From: CAYGAW01 sp964347945
GTDB taxonomy: Bacteria; Chloroflexota; Anaerolineae; UBA7937; B3-Chlor
DNA length: 10,179 nucleotides
Assembly (NCBI GenBank): GCA_964347945.1
Contig: CAYGAW010000132.1
Coordinates: 1 to 10,179, forward strand
Reading direction: 5' to 3'
Each line of letters begins with the position of its first letter. Position 1 is the stretch's first letter. Both the position numbers and the translations under genes were made by a program. The notes under the pieces were generated by a model. It worked only from the letters and a program-made list of their open reading frames with translations, had not been told where the DNA came from and did not search any database. Positions 1-7,221 of the stretch are shown here, piece after piece.

Positions 1-1498
1 AGTAGTAGTACCATAAGTGGTCAGTCGGATCAACGCCGGGGTAGCCATCGTCCCACATGTTGAGGTCGAAGTTCCCGGTCTGCTCGAGGCCGCCGCTCGC
101 GTAGTCGGCCCACAGCACGGTGCCCTCGATCATGCTCAACTCGAGATCTATGCCGACGTCGCCCAGCATCTCAGCGATCAACTGCTGGGTCAACTCCAGT
201 TCCTCGCCGTACTCGGCGTAGATCACCAACTCCATGGACATGGGATACCCTTCCTCAGCGTTGAGGCAGCCGTGACACTCACGTACCCCGTCCCCATCCT
301 CGTCGGTCCACCCAGCATCCTCCAGCAGCGCGACAGCGCCCTCTGGGTCGTACTCCGGCTTGGGGACTTCGCAGATGTAAGGTGGCCGGAAGAACTCCGT
401 CCACATGGGAACGGAATAGCCGAGGAAGATCTCATCCACGATGGTGTCCACATCTATCGCCATGCGGATGGCCTGACGCACCCTCAGGTCCGAGAGGATA
501 GGGTGCGGATTCTCCACAGGGTCTGTCGACCCCTTGGCCGCCAGGTTGGGGAAGATCCGCATCACCCAACGCTCGCTGGGAGCAAAAGAAACCTCGACGT
601 CGGGCGAAGCCTCATAATCATCAGCCCCTGTCTCCGTCGGCCACATCTGGAAGTCGGCATCTCCTTCGAGCATCATCGTCTTGGCTACCGAGTCATCGGG
701 CACGATCTGGACGATGATGCTGTCGATGTGGGGCTTGCCCTCCTCGAAGAAGGTAGGGTTGCGGACGAAGCTCAGGTGATCTCCGGTGGCCCACTCTTCG
801 AGGATGTAGGGGCCACTGCTTAGTGGGTCGCGGTTGCAGTCCCAGTTCACAAAGCCCTGGTCCGCATCGCAGTAGTGTTCCGGCCAGACCCCGAAATTCT
901 CCCCGCCGAACTGGATCCGATAGTTGGGATAGACGGTGTTGTAGTGGGCGACGAAGGAGTAGTCATCGATCTTCTCGATGCTCTCGGTGTAGTCGATGCC
1001 CTCGGCCCAGATGCCAAATTCGGGGTCCGCGATGGCGTTCCAGGTGAAGATCACATCGTCCGCCGTCACCGGCTCGCCGTCAGCCCAGTAGACGTCGTCG
1101 CGCATCGTCCAGGTGACGTCCATGGTCCAGGCTTCCTCATCGACCACCACCCCACCGTTCTCGATCGTGGGCATCTCAGCCGCTAACTCCAGGTAGAACT
1201 CTCCCTGGGGATCGATATCGGTGAGGCCCAGCAGGACCAGCTCCATCAGCATCTGTTGATAGCCGGTGTCGGTCACCAGACTGTTGAAGACCCCCGGGTC
1301 CTCAGGGATGAGGATCACGATGCTCGTTTCTTCCGGGGGCGCTGGAGTGGGCTCGGGCGGAGTCGTTGGCACCGGCGTCTCGGCCGGAGGTGCCGGAGTC
1401 TCCTCTGGAGGAGGAGTGGGACTTGGTGGCCCACAGCCTGAGACAAACAGCGCCAGTAGCGTAGCGATCGTCACTGTGGCAAGAAGTAACCTTTTCAT
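1..1498 (-). CDS. ABC transporter solute-binding lipoprotein, family 5 (peptide/nickel/opine type), C-terminus cut by window edge
   Basis: This is the extracytoplasmic substrate-capture lipoprotein of an ABC importer. About 499 residues are visible and the frame is open at the left edge, so the C-terminus is missing; family members are usually 520-600 residues. The ATG at 1498 follows a strong AGGAGG six bases upstream. The N-terminus has a KR charge pair, a hydrophobic stretch and the lipobox VSGC with Cys22 as the lipidated residue. Residues 23-58 are a Pro/Thr/Glu-rich linker with repeated PPxET units. The family 5 signature lies at about 128-153 (TWTMRDDVYWADGEPVTADD, then VIFTWN), followed later by a DLRVRQAIRMAID segment and a DGDGV loop, all typical of the DppA/OppA fold. 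The gene lies 138 bases downstream of the corrinoid-protein gene on the same strand, which suggests uptake of the methylated substrate or a related compound. The substrate cannot be read from sequence, and the permease and ATPase genes are outside the window. Confidence 0.93.
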   Translation of the reverse strand, partial: MKRLLLATVTIATLLALFVSGCGPPSPTPPPEETPAPPAETPVPTTPPEPTPAPPEETSIVILIPEDPGVFNSLVTDTGYQQMLMELVLLGLTDIDPQGEFYLELAAEMPTIENGGVVVDEEAWTMDVTWTMRDDVYWADGEPVTADDVIFTWNAIADPEFGIWAEGIDYTESIEKIDDYSFVAHYNTVYPNYRIQFGGENFGVWPEHYCDADQGFVNWDCNRDPLSSGPYILEEWATGDHLSFVRNPTFFEEGKPHIDSIIVQIVPDDSVAKTMMLEGDADFQMWPTETGADDYEASPDVEVSFAPSERWVMRIFPNLAAKGSTDPVENPHPILSDLRVRQAIRMAIDVDTIVDEIFLGYSVPMWTEFFRPPYICEVPKPEYDPEGAVALLEDAGWTDEDGDGVRECHGCLNAEEGYPMSMELVIYAEYGEELELTQQLIAEMLGDVGIDLELSMIEGTVLWADYASGGLEQTGNFDLNMWDDGYPGVDPTDHLWYYY

Positions 1499-1636
1499 TC
1501 TTTTCCTCCTCTATCTCTCGCGTTCTTCATCCATAAGCCTCTCTCACCACAACAGGCTATTCCCTTCTTGATCACCCCCTTTCCCTACCGATAGCGAGCA
1601 GATGTCCCAGTCGCTGTGACCTGGGGTCATTTCAGG

Positions 1637-2287
1637 CTAGGCCGGAGCGTCGATGAGCCTGAAAGCGAGGTCGACGGCCGACATGGCATTCTCTGCGTAC
1701 CCGTCTGCGCCAACCTTGTCGGCCCAGCTCTGGCTGACAGGAGCTCCGCCGACCATCACCTTGACCTGATCACGCAGACCAGCTCTCTCCAACGCCTCGA
1801 TGATCTTCTGCTGCTCAGGCATCGTCGTCGTGAGGAGCGCCGAAGCGCCCACCAGCGTCGCCCCATTCTCCTTGACCGCCGCAACGAAATCGGCGGCTGA
1901 CTTGTCGGCGCCGATGTCGACAACGACAAAGCCGTTGGCCGTGAGCATGATGCCCACCAGCGTCTTGCCGATTTCGTGAATGTCGCCCTCTACTGTGCCG
2001 AGGACGACCCGGCCCGGCGTCTCCCGCTCCTGATTCCCGACCAGCGCTGGCTCCAGGATAGCTAAGGCTGCCTTCATTGCATCGCCCGCGATGACGAGGT
2101 CGGGCAGGAAGTACTCACCCGTCGAGAATAGCTCGCCGACGCGATTCATGCCGGGAGTAAGGCCCTCGTTGATACAAGTGAGAGGATCAAGACCCTGAGC
2201 CAGCGCCTCGGTGGCCAGCTCCTCGGCTTGCTCCGGCTCACCCTCTATGACCGCCTGCTTCAGCTTACCAAACATCTCCTTTGTCAC
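1637..2287 (-). CDS. Corrinoid (B12-binding) methyltransferase protein, MttC/MtbC-like
   Basis: This is a 216-residue cytoplasmic methyl carrier that shuttles a methyl group on cobalt between a substrate methyltransferase and a second methyltransferase. Residues 1-85 are the helical cap domain seen in MttC, MtbC and MtaC proteins, including GEYFLPDL at 57-64. Residues 92-213 are the Rossmann-like cobalamin-binding domain. It carries the base-off/His-on motif GDIHEIGK, with His104 as the expected lower axial cobalt ligand, then SALLTTTM (149-156) and GGAPV (180-184), the other two classical B12-binding signatures. The start is a GTG, with GGGAGG five bases upstream; the ATG at residue 5 sits directly on an AAGGAG and is a less likely start. 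It ends in TAG. The 33-base gap to the upstream MttB-like gene implies co-transcription, and its position beside two MttB-type genes identifies it as their likely partner. Length and all motifs are normal for the family. Confidence 0.95.
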   Translation of the reverse strand: MTKEMFGKLKQAVIEGEPEQAEELATEALAQGLDPLTCINEGLTPGMNRVGELFSTGEYFLPDLVIAGDAMKAALAILEPALVGNQERETPGRVVLGTVEGDIHEIGKTLVGIMLTANGFVVVDIGADKSAADFVAAVKENGATLVGASALLTTTMPEQQKIIEALERAGLRDQVKVMVGGAPVSQSWADKVGADGYAENAMSAVDLAFRLIDAPA

Positions 2288-2320
2288 ATTGTCCTCCCAG
2301 TAGTTTTTTTCTGCGCAGCC

Positions 2321-3775
2321 TCAGGCACCCAGCTCCTGCGCTGCTGCATCAAGGATAGCCCTCAACTCAGCTTGGACTGTATCGTCCAGCGGCTCGGGCT
2401 GGTGCTCTGCCAAGATCGTGTCGAGTCGTGCCCTTGCTCTGCGGCGGACATCACGCGGGGGCTCTTCCTGCAAAGGCGGAGGCGGATGCGTCAACTCCGG
2501 AATCCATATCTCCCTCACGCGCTCACGGGTGTGCCCTTGGCCGAGGAAATGCCCCCCTGGCCCCACCGCGGCGATTACATCCGGCGCTAAGGCGTCCTTA
2601 CTCACCTGGATCCCTTGCGCCAGAATCCGATGTGCGTGGTAGATCTCGTCGTCAAAGATGATCTGCTCAGGCAGCAGTAAGGTCGAGGCCTGGAGGAGGC
2701 CCAATCCCGATGCCATTTCCGCTCCACCCAGACAACACAAGAGCGCGCCGTAGACACTGTCCCGGCCATGCTGCCATGTATCAGGCTCGGAATTCCCCAT
2801 CCCGAACGCCCCAGCTAGTGAAGGAACACCCCAGTCGTGAGCCATTTGCACGGCCGCAGCGTTGCACAGGTACTTGTCTGGCGAACCCACTATGTAGCCA
2901 GCCGTGTGTGGGTCCATCATCGAGGCAATCAGCGAATGACACACCGGTGCGCCCGGGGAGACAAGTTGCATCAAGACCAATGCGCTGACGACCTCAGCGT
3001 TGCCCAGAACCAGTGCCCCGCCAGGAGTGGCTGGCGCCGTGGAGCCCATGGTAGGCATGGCCATGAACCCTACAGGGATCCTCGCTTCGGCGAACACCAT
3101 CGCCGCCTCTATGCCGTCCCTATCCTGCCCCAGGGGCGTGATCGTGCAGATCAAGCTGGACAAGGGAGGACGAGTTCGTATCGTCTTGCTGTCTCCAGCG
3201 ATGACGTCGGCCATGCGCACGGCATATCGGGCCAGTTTCTCTCCTATGACCGTTTCGGTTTGCACATGTTTGACGGTGTTGCTGTAGCTGGCTTCAAGCT
3301 CATGTAGGGGCGCCATCCGTCCATAGTCCTGCGCGCTTGCCATCGGCCAGTAGAAGGCAATGGATGGAAGACTGTCCGCCACTCGCGCCATCTTCGCGAC
3401 GTCTTCCTTGCAAGATCTGCGGCGCTCTCCCGTCTCAAAGTCGACCGTTTCTACGCCGCATCCGTCTGTCGAGAAGTAACTGCGTGTGCCGTCAAGAAGC
3501 AGATCGGTCTCCTCGGTGCGACCACCCAGCACGTAAGACCGGGGAGCCTGACTCATGGCCTGCGTCACGAAGGCTGGCGACATTCGCACAATCTGGCGCT
3601 CCAAATCAACTTGAGCTCCGTGCTCAGCAAAGACATCCAAAGCGCGCTCGGAGGGAAACCGGACGCCAACGCGTTCAAGGATGTCCAGTGTAGCTGACTT
3701 GATAGCCTCAAGCTGATCAGCACTCAGCACTCTCAAGTGAAAACTGGGTTGAATGGGCTCTATGCTAGCCACCAT
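2321..3775 (-). CDS. Trimethylamine methyltransferase (MttB) superfamily protein, non-pyrrolysine type, paralogue 2
   Basis: This 484-residue protein belongs to the MttB superfamily, whose members fold as TIM barrels and transfer a methyl group from a methylamine or quaternary amine to the cobalt of a corrinoid protein. Family landmarks are the N-terminal helix IKSATLDILERVGVRF (25-40), GSTAPAT (244-250), IIFDDEIYH (372-380) and the C-terminal GGHFLGQGHTRE (407-418). There is no in-frame amber codon, so it is not a pyrrolysine-containing trimethylamine methyltransferase. Known non-Pyl members such as MtgB act on glycine betaine and others on proline betaine, carnitine or related betaines; the substrate here is unknown. 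In the variable active-site region it reads AGAFGMGNSEPDTWQHGRDS (321-340), quite unlike the GGLSADAKELDAQAGFEKA of the upstream paralogue. The ATG at 3775 lies 17 bases after the upstream stop with only a weak GGTGG ribosome site. It ends in TGA, 33 bases before the corrinoid gene. Confidence 0.92.
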   Translation of the reverse strand: MVASIEPIQPSFHLRVLSADQLEAIKSATLDILERVGVRFPSERALDVFAEHGAQVDLERQIVRMSPAFVTQAMSQAPRSYVLGGRTEETDLLLDGTRSYFSTDGCGVETVDFETGERRRSCKEDVAKMARVADSLPSIAFYWPMASAQDYGRMAPLHELEASYSNTVKHVQTETVIGEKLARYAVRMADVIAGDSKTIRTRPPLSSLICTITPLGQDRDGIEAAMVFAEARIPVGFMAMPTMGSTAPATPGGALVLGNAEVVSALVLMQLVSPGAPVCHSLIASMMDPHTAGYIVGSPDKYLCNAAAVQMAHDWGVPSLAGAFGMGNSEPDTWQHGRDSVYGALLCCLGGAEMASGLGLLQASTLLLPEQIIFDDEIYHAHRILAQGIQVSKDALAPDVIAAVGPGGHFLGQGHTRERVREIWIPELTHPPPPLQEEPPRDVRRRARARLDTILAEHQPEPLDDTVQAELRAILDAAAQELGA

Positions 3776-3792
3776 GCGGCCACCAAATCAAG

Positions 3793-5265
3793 CTATGAGC
3801 CAAAGTGGAAATTGTGTCCCAGGTGACGGCGCACGATCCGCTCCAACTCCGCCTCGACGTCCGCGGGCAGCGGCGGCGGGCAGTGCTTGGCCAAGATGTC
3901 CTCAGCCTTGTGTCGGCAGATTTCCTCGATGGTTTCGCCCTTGGCTTTCCACCTCTCGTAGGGTTCGCGGCTGAAGATGCTGGGCTGCCAATGTTCGTGG
4001 AAGGTACGCCTGGTGTGCTCGGCGCTTAGGAAGTTGCCGCGTGGTGTGTTAGCCTTGATCAGAGCCACTTCTTCCTCGAGATCGTGCAGCGTGATGCCCT
4101 CCATCATGCGGCGAAGCCCCGCGATGAACTCGTCATCCAGGACCATCTGCATGTAGGAAATGGCAGCACCTGAGTCGGTCGCGCCAACTCCGTAAATGAT
4201 ACTGGTTCCTTCCGACAGCAATGGCATTGCGGTGACCGCTTTCTCGAATCCAGCCTGTGCATCAAGCTCCTTGGCATCGGCCGATAAGCCACCGCACATG
4301 GACGGAATTCCATAGAAGCGTCCCATCATCGCCGCCCCGCTATTGATCATCCCCCGCTCCGGCGCACCCAGCGGCAGCAGCCCGGTGCGCATGTCAAGCA
4401 CAGCCGAAACGCTGCCATACAGCAAGGGCAGTCCCGGATAGAGAACCTGCAGGGCGACAATCCAGGCCAGGATGTCGGTATTGATGACGATCAACTCACC
4501 TAGTAGCGTCGCTGGTGCTGACGCTCCGCCCATGGCCATGCTCAGCAGGGTGATGGGGACTCCGTGGTCGGCCCAGCGCAACATGCACTGCACATTCTCC
4601 TGTGTGAAGCAGCCCGGACTGATGGGACAGTAGAGGGTGGCAAAGTTAGGGCGCGCACTGAAGGCCTCTTCTCCGCCAGCTACGAGGGTAAGCATCTCCA
4701 CCGCCGCGTCTACCCGTTCGGCCGACAATGTGCGGTGAACCACCGGCTTGCCGGTCCAGCGCAACAACTCCGCAACCTCGACCAGATCCGAGCATTCACC
4801 CATGTCAGTGGCCGTCACTGTGGGTCGGACAATATCCACCTGTGGCAGAGCATCTTGCAGGACTACCAGATCTCGCACGTCTTGCCGCGTTGAAGGTCGT
4901 CGCACGCCGGTGTGCAAATCGAACACGTTCACAGGTGTCCCGGCGCCCATAAAACAGGAGCGTCGGTCGAAAGGTGCTGGTACCTGCCCAGCCCGGTCGT
5001 AGAGCTTGACGTCCTGCGGGAGACATGTCAGTGCTGCCTCCAGGAGCTCGGGGGTCACGCGCACCATCGCAGACTCGCGGTTGACAGGAAAGCCGGCGGC
5101 ACCCAGGCGAGCCAGTGCATCTGGGTCGGGCACGCAGAAACCCACGTCGGACAGGATTTCGACCGACTTCTTGTGCACCAACTCGGCGGTACTGTCACAG
5201 TGGCGAGTGGCTGGCATCAGACGTAGCAGTGGCGAATTCTCGATTTGGTGAGAGTCCACTAGCAT
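3793..5265 (-). CDS. Trimethylamine methyltransferase (MttB) superfamily protein, non-pyrrolysine type, paralogue 1
   Basis: This is a second MttB-superfamily corrinoid methyltransferase of about 490 residues, distinct from the one just downstream. Residue numbers count from the TTG at 5286. Landmarks are LVHKKSVEILSDVGF (36-50), GGASAPAT (253-260), GGLSADAKELDAQAGFEKA (332-350), MVLDDEFIAG (381-390) and RGNFLSAEHTRR (416-427). The SDAK..D.QAG segment is typical of the non-Pyl betaine demethylase branch. There is no internal amber codon; the terminal TAG is followed by a frame that does not continue into the next gene, so it is an ordinary stop. The start is unsure. A TTG at 5286, an ATG at 5265 and an ATG at 5217 are all in frame and none has a clear ribosome site. 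ATG 5265 is chosen because it gives the same N-terminal overhang as the paralogue. The gene follows the Lrp-type regulator by roughly 65-85 bases and presumably shares its transcript. Confidence 0.92.
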   Translation of the reverse strand: MLVDSHQIENSPLLRLMPATRHCDSTAELVHKKSVEILSDVGFCVPDPDALARLGAAGFPVNRESAMVRVTPELLEAALTCLPQDVKLYDRAGQVPAPFDRRSCFMGAGTPVNVFDLHTGVRRPSTRQDVRDLVVLQDALPQVDIVRPTVTATDMGECSDLVEVAELLRWTGKPVVHRTLSAERVDAAVEMLTLVAGGEEAFSARPNFATLYCPISPGCFTQENVQCMLRWADHGVPITLLSMAMGGASAPATLLGELIVINTDILAWIVALQVLYPGLPLLYGSVSAVLDMRTGLLPLGAPERGMINSGAAMMGRFYGIPSMCGGLSADAKELDAQAGFEKAVTAMPLLSEGTSIIYGVGATDSGAAISYMQMVLDDEFIAGLRRMMEGITLHDLEEEVALIKANTPRGNFLSAEHTRRTFHEHWQPSIFSREPYERWKAKGETIEEICRHKAEDILAKHCPPPLPADVEAELERIVRRHLGHNFHFGS

Positions 5266-5351
5266 CAGTGAGACCCACAGCGACAAATGCCGTCCAGCGC
5301 GTTAGTTCTGCGATAGACGCGGTCGCGCTCCTCCAATACCAGTCGGCTGGC

Positions 5352-5825
5352 CTAAGGGATCTGTGTAGACGGCTCAGTTTCGCCCCAGTGGTACGACAGC
5401 TTATACATCTTCAAGATCATGAAAGTTTCGGTTCGCTGGACACCGGGAATCTGCTGGAGTTTCCCATTCAGGAAAGTGGCTAGGTGCTCTCTGTCCTTGC
5501 AGTACACCTCGACGAACAAGTCGAAGCCGCCGGAGGCCATGAACAGATACGTGACTTCGGGGAATTGCGCGATTTCGTGGGCGACGGAGTCTACCTCTCC
5601 CGACAGCACCGTGACGCCGATCATCGCTGGCGCGTGCCAGTCCAAGAGCCTTGGTTCAACGACGCCCACGATCTGAAGGAACCCTTTGTCGATCAACCGC
5701 TTGACGCGACGGCGCACCGCTCCCTCGGAGATCCCTATTTCGGCAGCAATGTCGGTGAACGGTGTTCGCCCGTCATACTGGAGGCGGGCCACAATGGCGC
5801 GGTCGGTCTCGTCCAGTTCTGCCAT
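5352..5825 (-). CDS. Lrp/AsnC family transcriptional regulator
   Basis: This 157-residue DNA-binding protein has the normal length and two-domain plan of the feast/famine (Lrp/AsnC) family. Residues 1-62 form the winged helix-turn-helix domain: LDETDRAIVARLQYDGR at the start, then the HTH TDIAAEIGISEGAVRRRVKR (24-43). Residues 66-145 form the RAM ligand-binding domain, with the characteristic FPEVTYLFMASGGFDLFVEV (88-107), where family members bind small amino-acid-like effectors at dimer interfaces. Family proteins assemble as octamers or other multimers and contact several spaced operators. The ATG at 5825 has GGGGAG about 11 bases upstream, a rather long spacing. It is the first gene of the presumed methyltransferase operon, transcribed from the promoter at 5870-5898, and that promoter carries three palindromes suited to a dimeric regulator. 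Autoregulation is therefore likely. The effector is unknown; the substrate or a product of the demethylation pathway is the obvious candidate. It ends in TAG. Confidence 0.95.
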   Translation of the reverse strand: MAELDETDRAIVARLQYDGRTPFTDIAAEIGISEGAVRRRVKRLIDKGFLQIVGVVEPRLLDWHAPAMIGVTVLSGEVDSVAHEIAQFPEVTYLFMASGGFDLFVEVYCKDREHLATFLNGKLQQIPGVQRTETFMILKMYKLSYHWGETEPSTQIP

Positions 5826-5869
5826 TCCCGTTTCATCTCCCCGAATGAGCTGGCTCTGTGATCGCGTCG

Positions 5870-5898
5870 ATTGTATGCGAATTTCGTAGAGTTGTCAA
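5870..5898 (-). promoter_or_regulatory. Sigma-70-type promoter of the Lrp/methyltransferase operon
   Basis: On the minus strand the -35 hexamer is TTGACA (5898-5893), followed by exactly 17 bases and the -10 hexamer TACAAT (5875-5870), one base from consensus. The predicted start point is near 5863, giving a 5' leader of about 38 bases before the regulator's ATG at 5825. The spacer contains palindromic box I, so a bound regulator would overlap RNA polymerase. The 32 bases at 5874-5905 match 27 of 32 bases at 7197-7228, the promoter of the UroD-family gene. Confidence 0.85.
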
Positions 5899-5940
5899 GC
5901 GCAGACCACGAAGTTCGTTTCACATATTCCGAATTTCGTA
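5876..5940 (-). promoter_or_regulatory. Triple palindromic operator at the Lrp promoter (CGAA-N-TTCG boxes I-III)
   Basis: Three palindromes with a single central base follow each other on the upstream side. On the plus strand box I is CGAATTTCG (centre 5882, inside the promoter spacer), box II is the perfect 11-mer ACGAAGTTCGT (centre 5913), and box III is CGAATTTCG (centre 5934). Relative to the predicted start point the centres lie at about -19, -50 and -71. The centre spacings of 31 and 21 bases are close to 3 and 2 helical turns, which would put all boxes on one DNA face. Lrp/AsnC regulators commonly bind such repeated, phased sites; Ss-LrpB of Sulfolobus has three sites in its own control region. 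That the adjacent Lrp-type protein binds here is inference. Confidence 0.75.
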
Positions 5941-6086
5941 GCAGAACCGACTCCCCCTCTCGGCATGTTCAGTCCCTTCTCGACTCCGATGGCCAGAGGG
6001 ATCGTCATGAATCAGCGCCGGAGTTGGGCAATCTTCATCTCCCTGCGGGTCGGACCATGCTGCTCCACTCCGGACCTCAATCGTGC

Positions 6087-7139
6087 TCAGTGCGCAGGCA
6101 CTAGGGTTGAGGGCACCGGCCAGGACTCTGCTGTGCGAAGGAAGACCCTCAGATTCTCCTCCGGCACGCTAGGGGGGATGTCACAACCAGGCATCAAGAT
6201 GAAGCCTCCACCGGCTGCTGCCTTGGCAAGGCAATCGCGGCAGACAGCTTCAACCTCAGCCGGAGTCCCGTCCATAAGAACATGAACTGGATCCACGTTC
6301 CCAGCCAGACACGTTCTGCCTCGGAACAGGTGCCTGGCTTCAGCGATATCAACCTTGTGGTCGATGCTCACGCAATCAGCCCCCGTCTCGGCCAGTAGAT
6401 CTAGCTTATCACCAGTGTCGCCACAAACATGCAGGAATGCGTACGCTCCCATGCTCCTGACATCAGCGATGAGCGTCCGAAGATGGGGCAACGCGAATTC
6501 GGCAAAGTGATGGCGGGAGACCAGATCACCGGACGCTGCCATGTCGGCGATGCTAGTCATATGAATCACCTTCTCTTTCAAGAGAGGCTGGTAGAAACGC
6601 ATGACTACCCGGGTCGCGAACTCAATTACCTTCTTGGCATCCTGGGGCCGCTTGATCATGCTGCGCATCAGGTTCTCCAATCCGCAGATCTGCGCGCCCA
6701 ACGTCAGGGGCCCCCAGGCACTGGCCGCCACCACAACTTCATCTCCCAACTCCGAAGCCACTATGCGAGTGGCCTCCCAGACGGTCTGGATGAGTTCGTC
6801 CTTCGCCAAATCATCGACGTCTAGGTTCTCGAGCTCATCGGCATGCGTGATCAAAGGCTCCGCCAGATCCGGGGCGCCCGCACCCCTGAATCTGATCGTT
6901 CCTCCCAAGGCCGCAGCATGGACGTTATTGTAGCCGGACCCCATGTAGACAATGGGAAACCCCATTCTCCTAGTGGTCTCCACGTGGACTCGGGCCATCT
7001 CGTGTGGACGACCGATCAGACTCTGGAAATCTGTGCGTGCGGTGTGCAGTGTCCACATCTCGCCGCCAAACAGACTCGCTGGAACCTGGTCTGGTTCGCC
7101 CAGGCGAAACGCCTCGAAGATGCTCTCTTTGCTGTTCAT
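6087..7139 (-). CDS. UroD-family cobamide methyltransferase (MtaA/CmuA-like)
   Basis: This 350-residue protein belongs to the uroporphyrinogen decarboxylase superfamily, in the branch that moves methyl groups to or from cobalamin rather than decarboxylating porphyrins. MtaA and MtbA of methanogens methylate coenzyme M, and CmuA takes the methyl of chloromethane. The zinc-thiolate site of that branch, HxC plus a distal Cys, is seen as LHVCGDT (His237, Cys239) and LMPGCDIP (Cys319). Other family landmarks are WGPLTLGAQICGLENLMRSM (142-161) and LAGNVDP (278-284). The ATG at 7139 has GAGGAG about five bases upstream and a leader of about 47 bases from its own promoter. It is transcribed separately from the MttB operon but under a near-identical operator set, so it is probably a functional partner: either the second methyltransferase that unloads methyl-corrinoid, or another substrate-specific enzyme. 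It ends in TGA; no clear intrinsic terminator was seen between it and the next promoter. Confidence 0.88.
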   Translation of the reverse strand: MNSKESIFEAFRLGEPDQVPASLFGGEMWTLHTARTDFQSLIGRPHEMARVHVETTRRMGFPIVYMGSGYNNVHAAALGGTIRFRGAGAPDLAEPLITHADELENLDVDDLAKDELIQTVWEATRIVASELGDEVVVAASAWGPLTLGAQICGLENLMRSMIKRPQDAKKVIEFATRVVMRFYQPLLKEKVIHMTSIADMAASGDLVSRHHFAEFALPHLRTLIADVRSMGAYAFLHVCGDTGDKLDLLAETGADCVSIDHKVDIAEARHLFRGRTCLAGNVDPVHVLMDGTPAEVEAVCRDCLAKAAAGGGFILMPGCDIPPSVPEENLRVFLRTAESWPVPSTLVPAH

Positions 7140-7192
7140 GGAGACTCCTCACCCAGTCAATGTTTGACCTTGTTCTGGCTCAGCCCAGGCCC

Positions 7193-7221
7193 ATTATATG
7201 CGGACTTCGTAGAAATGTCAA
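7193..7221 (-). promoter_or_regulatory. Perfect-consensus sigma-70-type promoter of the UroD-family methyltransferase gene
   Basis: On the minus strand TTGACA (7221-7216) is followed by exactly 17 bases and TATAAT (7198-7193). Both hexamers and the spacing match the bacterial housekeeping sigma consensus exactly. The predicted start point is near 7186, with a leader of about 47 bases to the ATG at 7139. Such a strong core promoter would normally need repression, which fits the palindromic boxes within and upstream of it. Confidence 0.9.

Noticed and set aside
17..823. A 268-residue plus-strand open frame starting with GTG
   Set aside because: It lies entirely antisense to the solute-binding protein, which has an unambiguous lipobox and family signature; the frame has no ribosome site or recognisable domain.
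1617..1629. Small inverted repeat TGACC/GGTCA after the corrinoid gene as a terminator
   Set aside because: The stem has only five base pairs and no T-run follows, so there is no support for termination before the lipoprotein gene.
3776..3795. Possible read-through of the TAG ending MttB paralogue 1 into paralogue 2
   Set aside because: The downstream gene is in another reading frame and both proteins have complete family lengths, so the TAG is an ordinary stop.
6493..6502. CGAATTCG palindrome inside the UroD-family gene as another operator box
   Set aside because: It has an even centre, unlike the single-base-centred boxes, lies in coding sequence, and has no partner boxes at the characteristic spacing.
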